Positions 6,290 through 6,535 of a DNA stretch of 6,535 bases are shown here, one piece after another. Where the stretch lies: positions 1-6,535 of the forward strand of contig DUJI01000207.1 of NCBI GenBank assembly GCA_013329855.1, read 5' to 3'. Made by a program: the position numbers and the translations under genes. The DNA comes from Thermoplasmata archaeon (lineage in GTDB: Archaea > Thermoplasmatota > Thermoplasmata > RBG-16-68-12). The notes under the pieces were generated by a model. It saw only the letters and a program-made list of their open reading frames with translations. It was not told the origin of the DNA and did no database searches. The stretch's first letter is position 1, and every line of letters starts with the position of its first letter.

Positions 6290-6535
6290 GTGTCGCACAT
6301 CTACACGCTGACCACGGACTTCGGATCGGGCGAGTACGTCGGCTCGATGAAAGGAGTCCTGCTGTCCTTGGATCCTGACGCCACGATCATCGACCTGGAC
6401 CACCACATCCGCCCCCAGGACATCCGCCACGGGGCGTACGTGCTCCGCACGGCTGCGCCCCACTTCCCCTTCGCGGTCCACGTCGGCGTCGTCGACCCGG
6501 GCGTCGGCACGGAGCGCCGCGGCGTGGTCGTGGTC
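6290..6535 (+). CDS. SAM hydroxide adenosyltransferase, former DUF62 (3'-truncated by window)
   Basis: The first 82 codons of a gene that runs off the window; family members have roughly 260 residues, so about a third is present. The N-terminal domain signature is clear: [19 protein letters not shown] at residues 6-24, [18 protein letters not shown] at about 35-52 and [16 protein letters not shown] at about 62-77. The Asp of TTDFG and the VDPGVG loop belong to the conserved SAM-binding part of the family. Characterised archaeal members use water or hydroxide to split S-adenosylmethionine into adenosine and methionine; bacterial fluorinase and chlorinase are relatives that use halide ions. Nothing here suggests halide use, but the C-terminal domain that helps decide this is outside the window. 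It starts with GTG, preceded by GAGGGGGAG, 40 bases after the coiled-coil gene and likely on the same transcript. Confidence 0.94.
   Translation, partial: MSHIYTLTTDFGSGEYVGSMKGVLLSLDPDATIIDLDHHIRPQDIRHGAYVLRTAAPHFPFAVHVGVVDPGVGTERRGVVVV

Overview
The window is GC-rich throughout and gene-dense, except for an AT-rich island at about 3780-3940. Several points suggest an archaeon, most likely a high-GC uncultured member of the Thermoplasmatota: a TATA-box promoter placed so that the transcript would be almost leaderless, a GGTGA-type ribosome binding site, a Sec-exported surface protein rich in N-glycosylation sequons, and a SAM hydroxide adenosyltransferase (family well characterised in archaea). 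The lineage is an inference; there is no rRNA or other marker gene here, and a high-GC bacterium is not strictly excluded.

Left part (1-3292): a pair of convergent genes for extracellular proteins. The plus-strand gene (1-1524) is the 3' part of an S8 subtilisin-family protease with a protease-associated (PA) domain inserted between the oxyanion-hole Asn and the catalytic Ser; the catalytic Asp and His lie upstream of the window. Opposite it, on the minus strand (1583-3292), lies a membrane-anchored surface protein: signal peptide, jelly-roll-like domain, three Ig-like repeats, one C-terminal membrane span and a short charged tail. The 58-bp gap between the stop codons holds a perfect 8-bp hairpin followed by a pyrimidine tract.

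Middle (3293-3954): a candidate small two-span membrane protein lies upstream of the surface-protein gene on the same strand. Its reading frame overlaps that gene by 154 bases, so its 3' end is doubtful. Next comes a 300-base divergent spacer with no convincing gene, which ends in a TATA box.

Right part (3955-6535): a 764-residue protein with a small globular N-terminal domain followed by a very long proline-free and cysteine-free coiled coil. Read by hand, residues 244-764 form an almost unbroken heptad register with only three 11-residue interruptions. Forty bases downstream, on the same strand and probably in the same operon, begins a SAM hydroxide adenosyltransferase (former DUF62), cut by the window edge. 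The protease and surface protein would act at the cell surface, whereas the coiled-coil protein and the SAM enzyme look cytoplasmic. Nothing in the sequence links the two halves functionally.

No tRNA, rRNA, CRISPR array, insertion sequence or recognised defence system was seen. The most unusual item is the coiled-coil protein.
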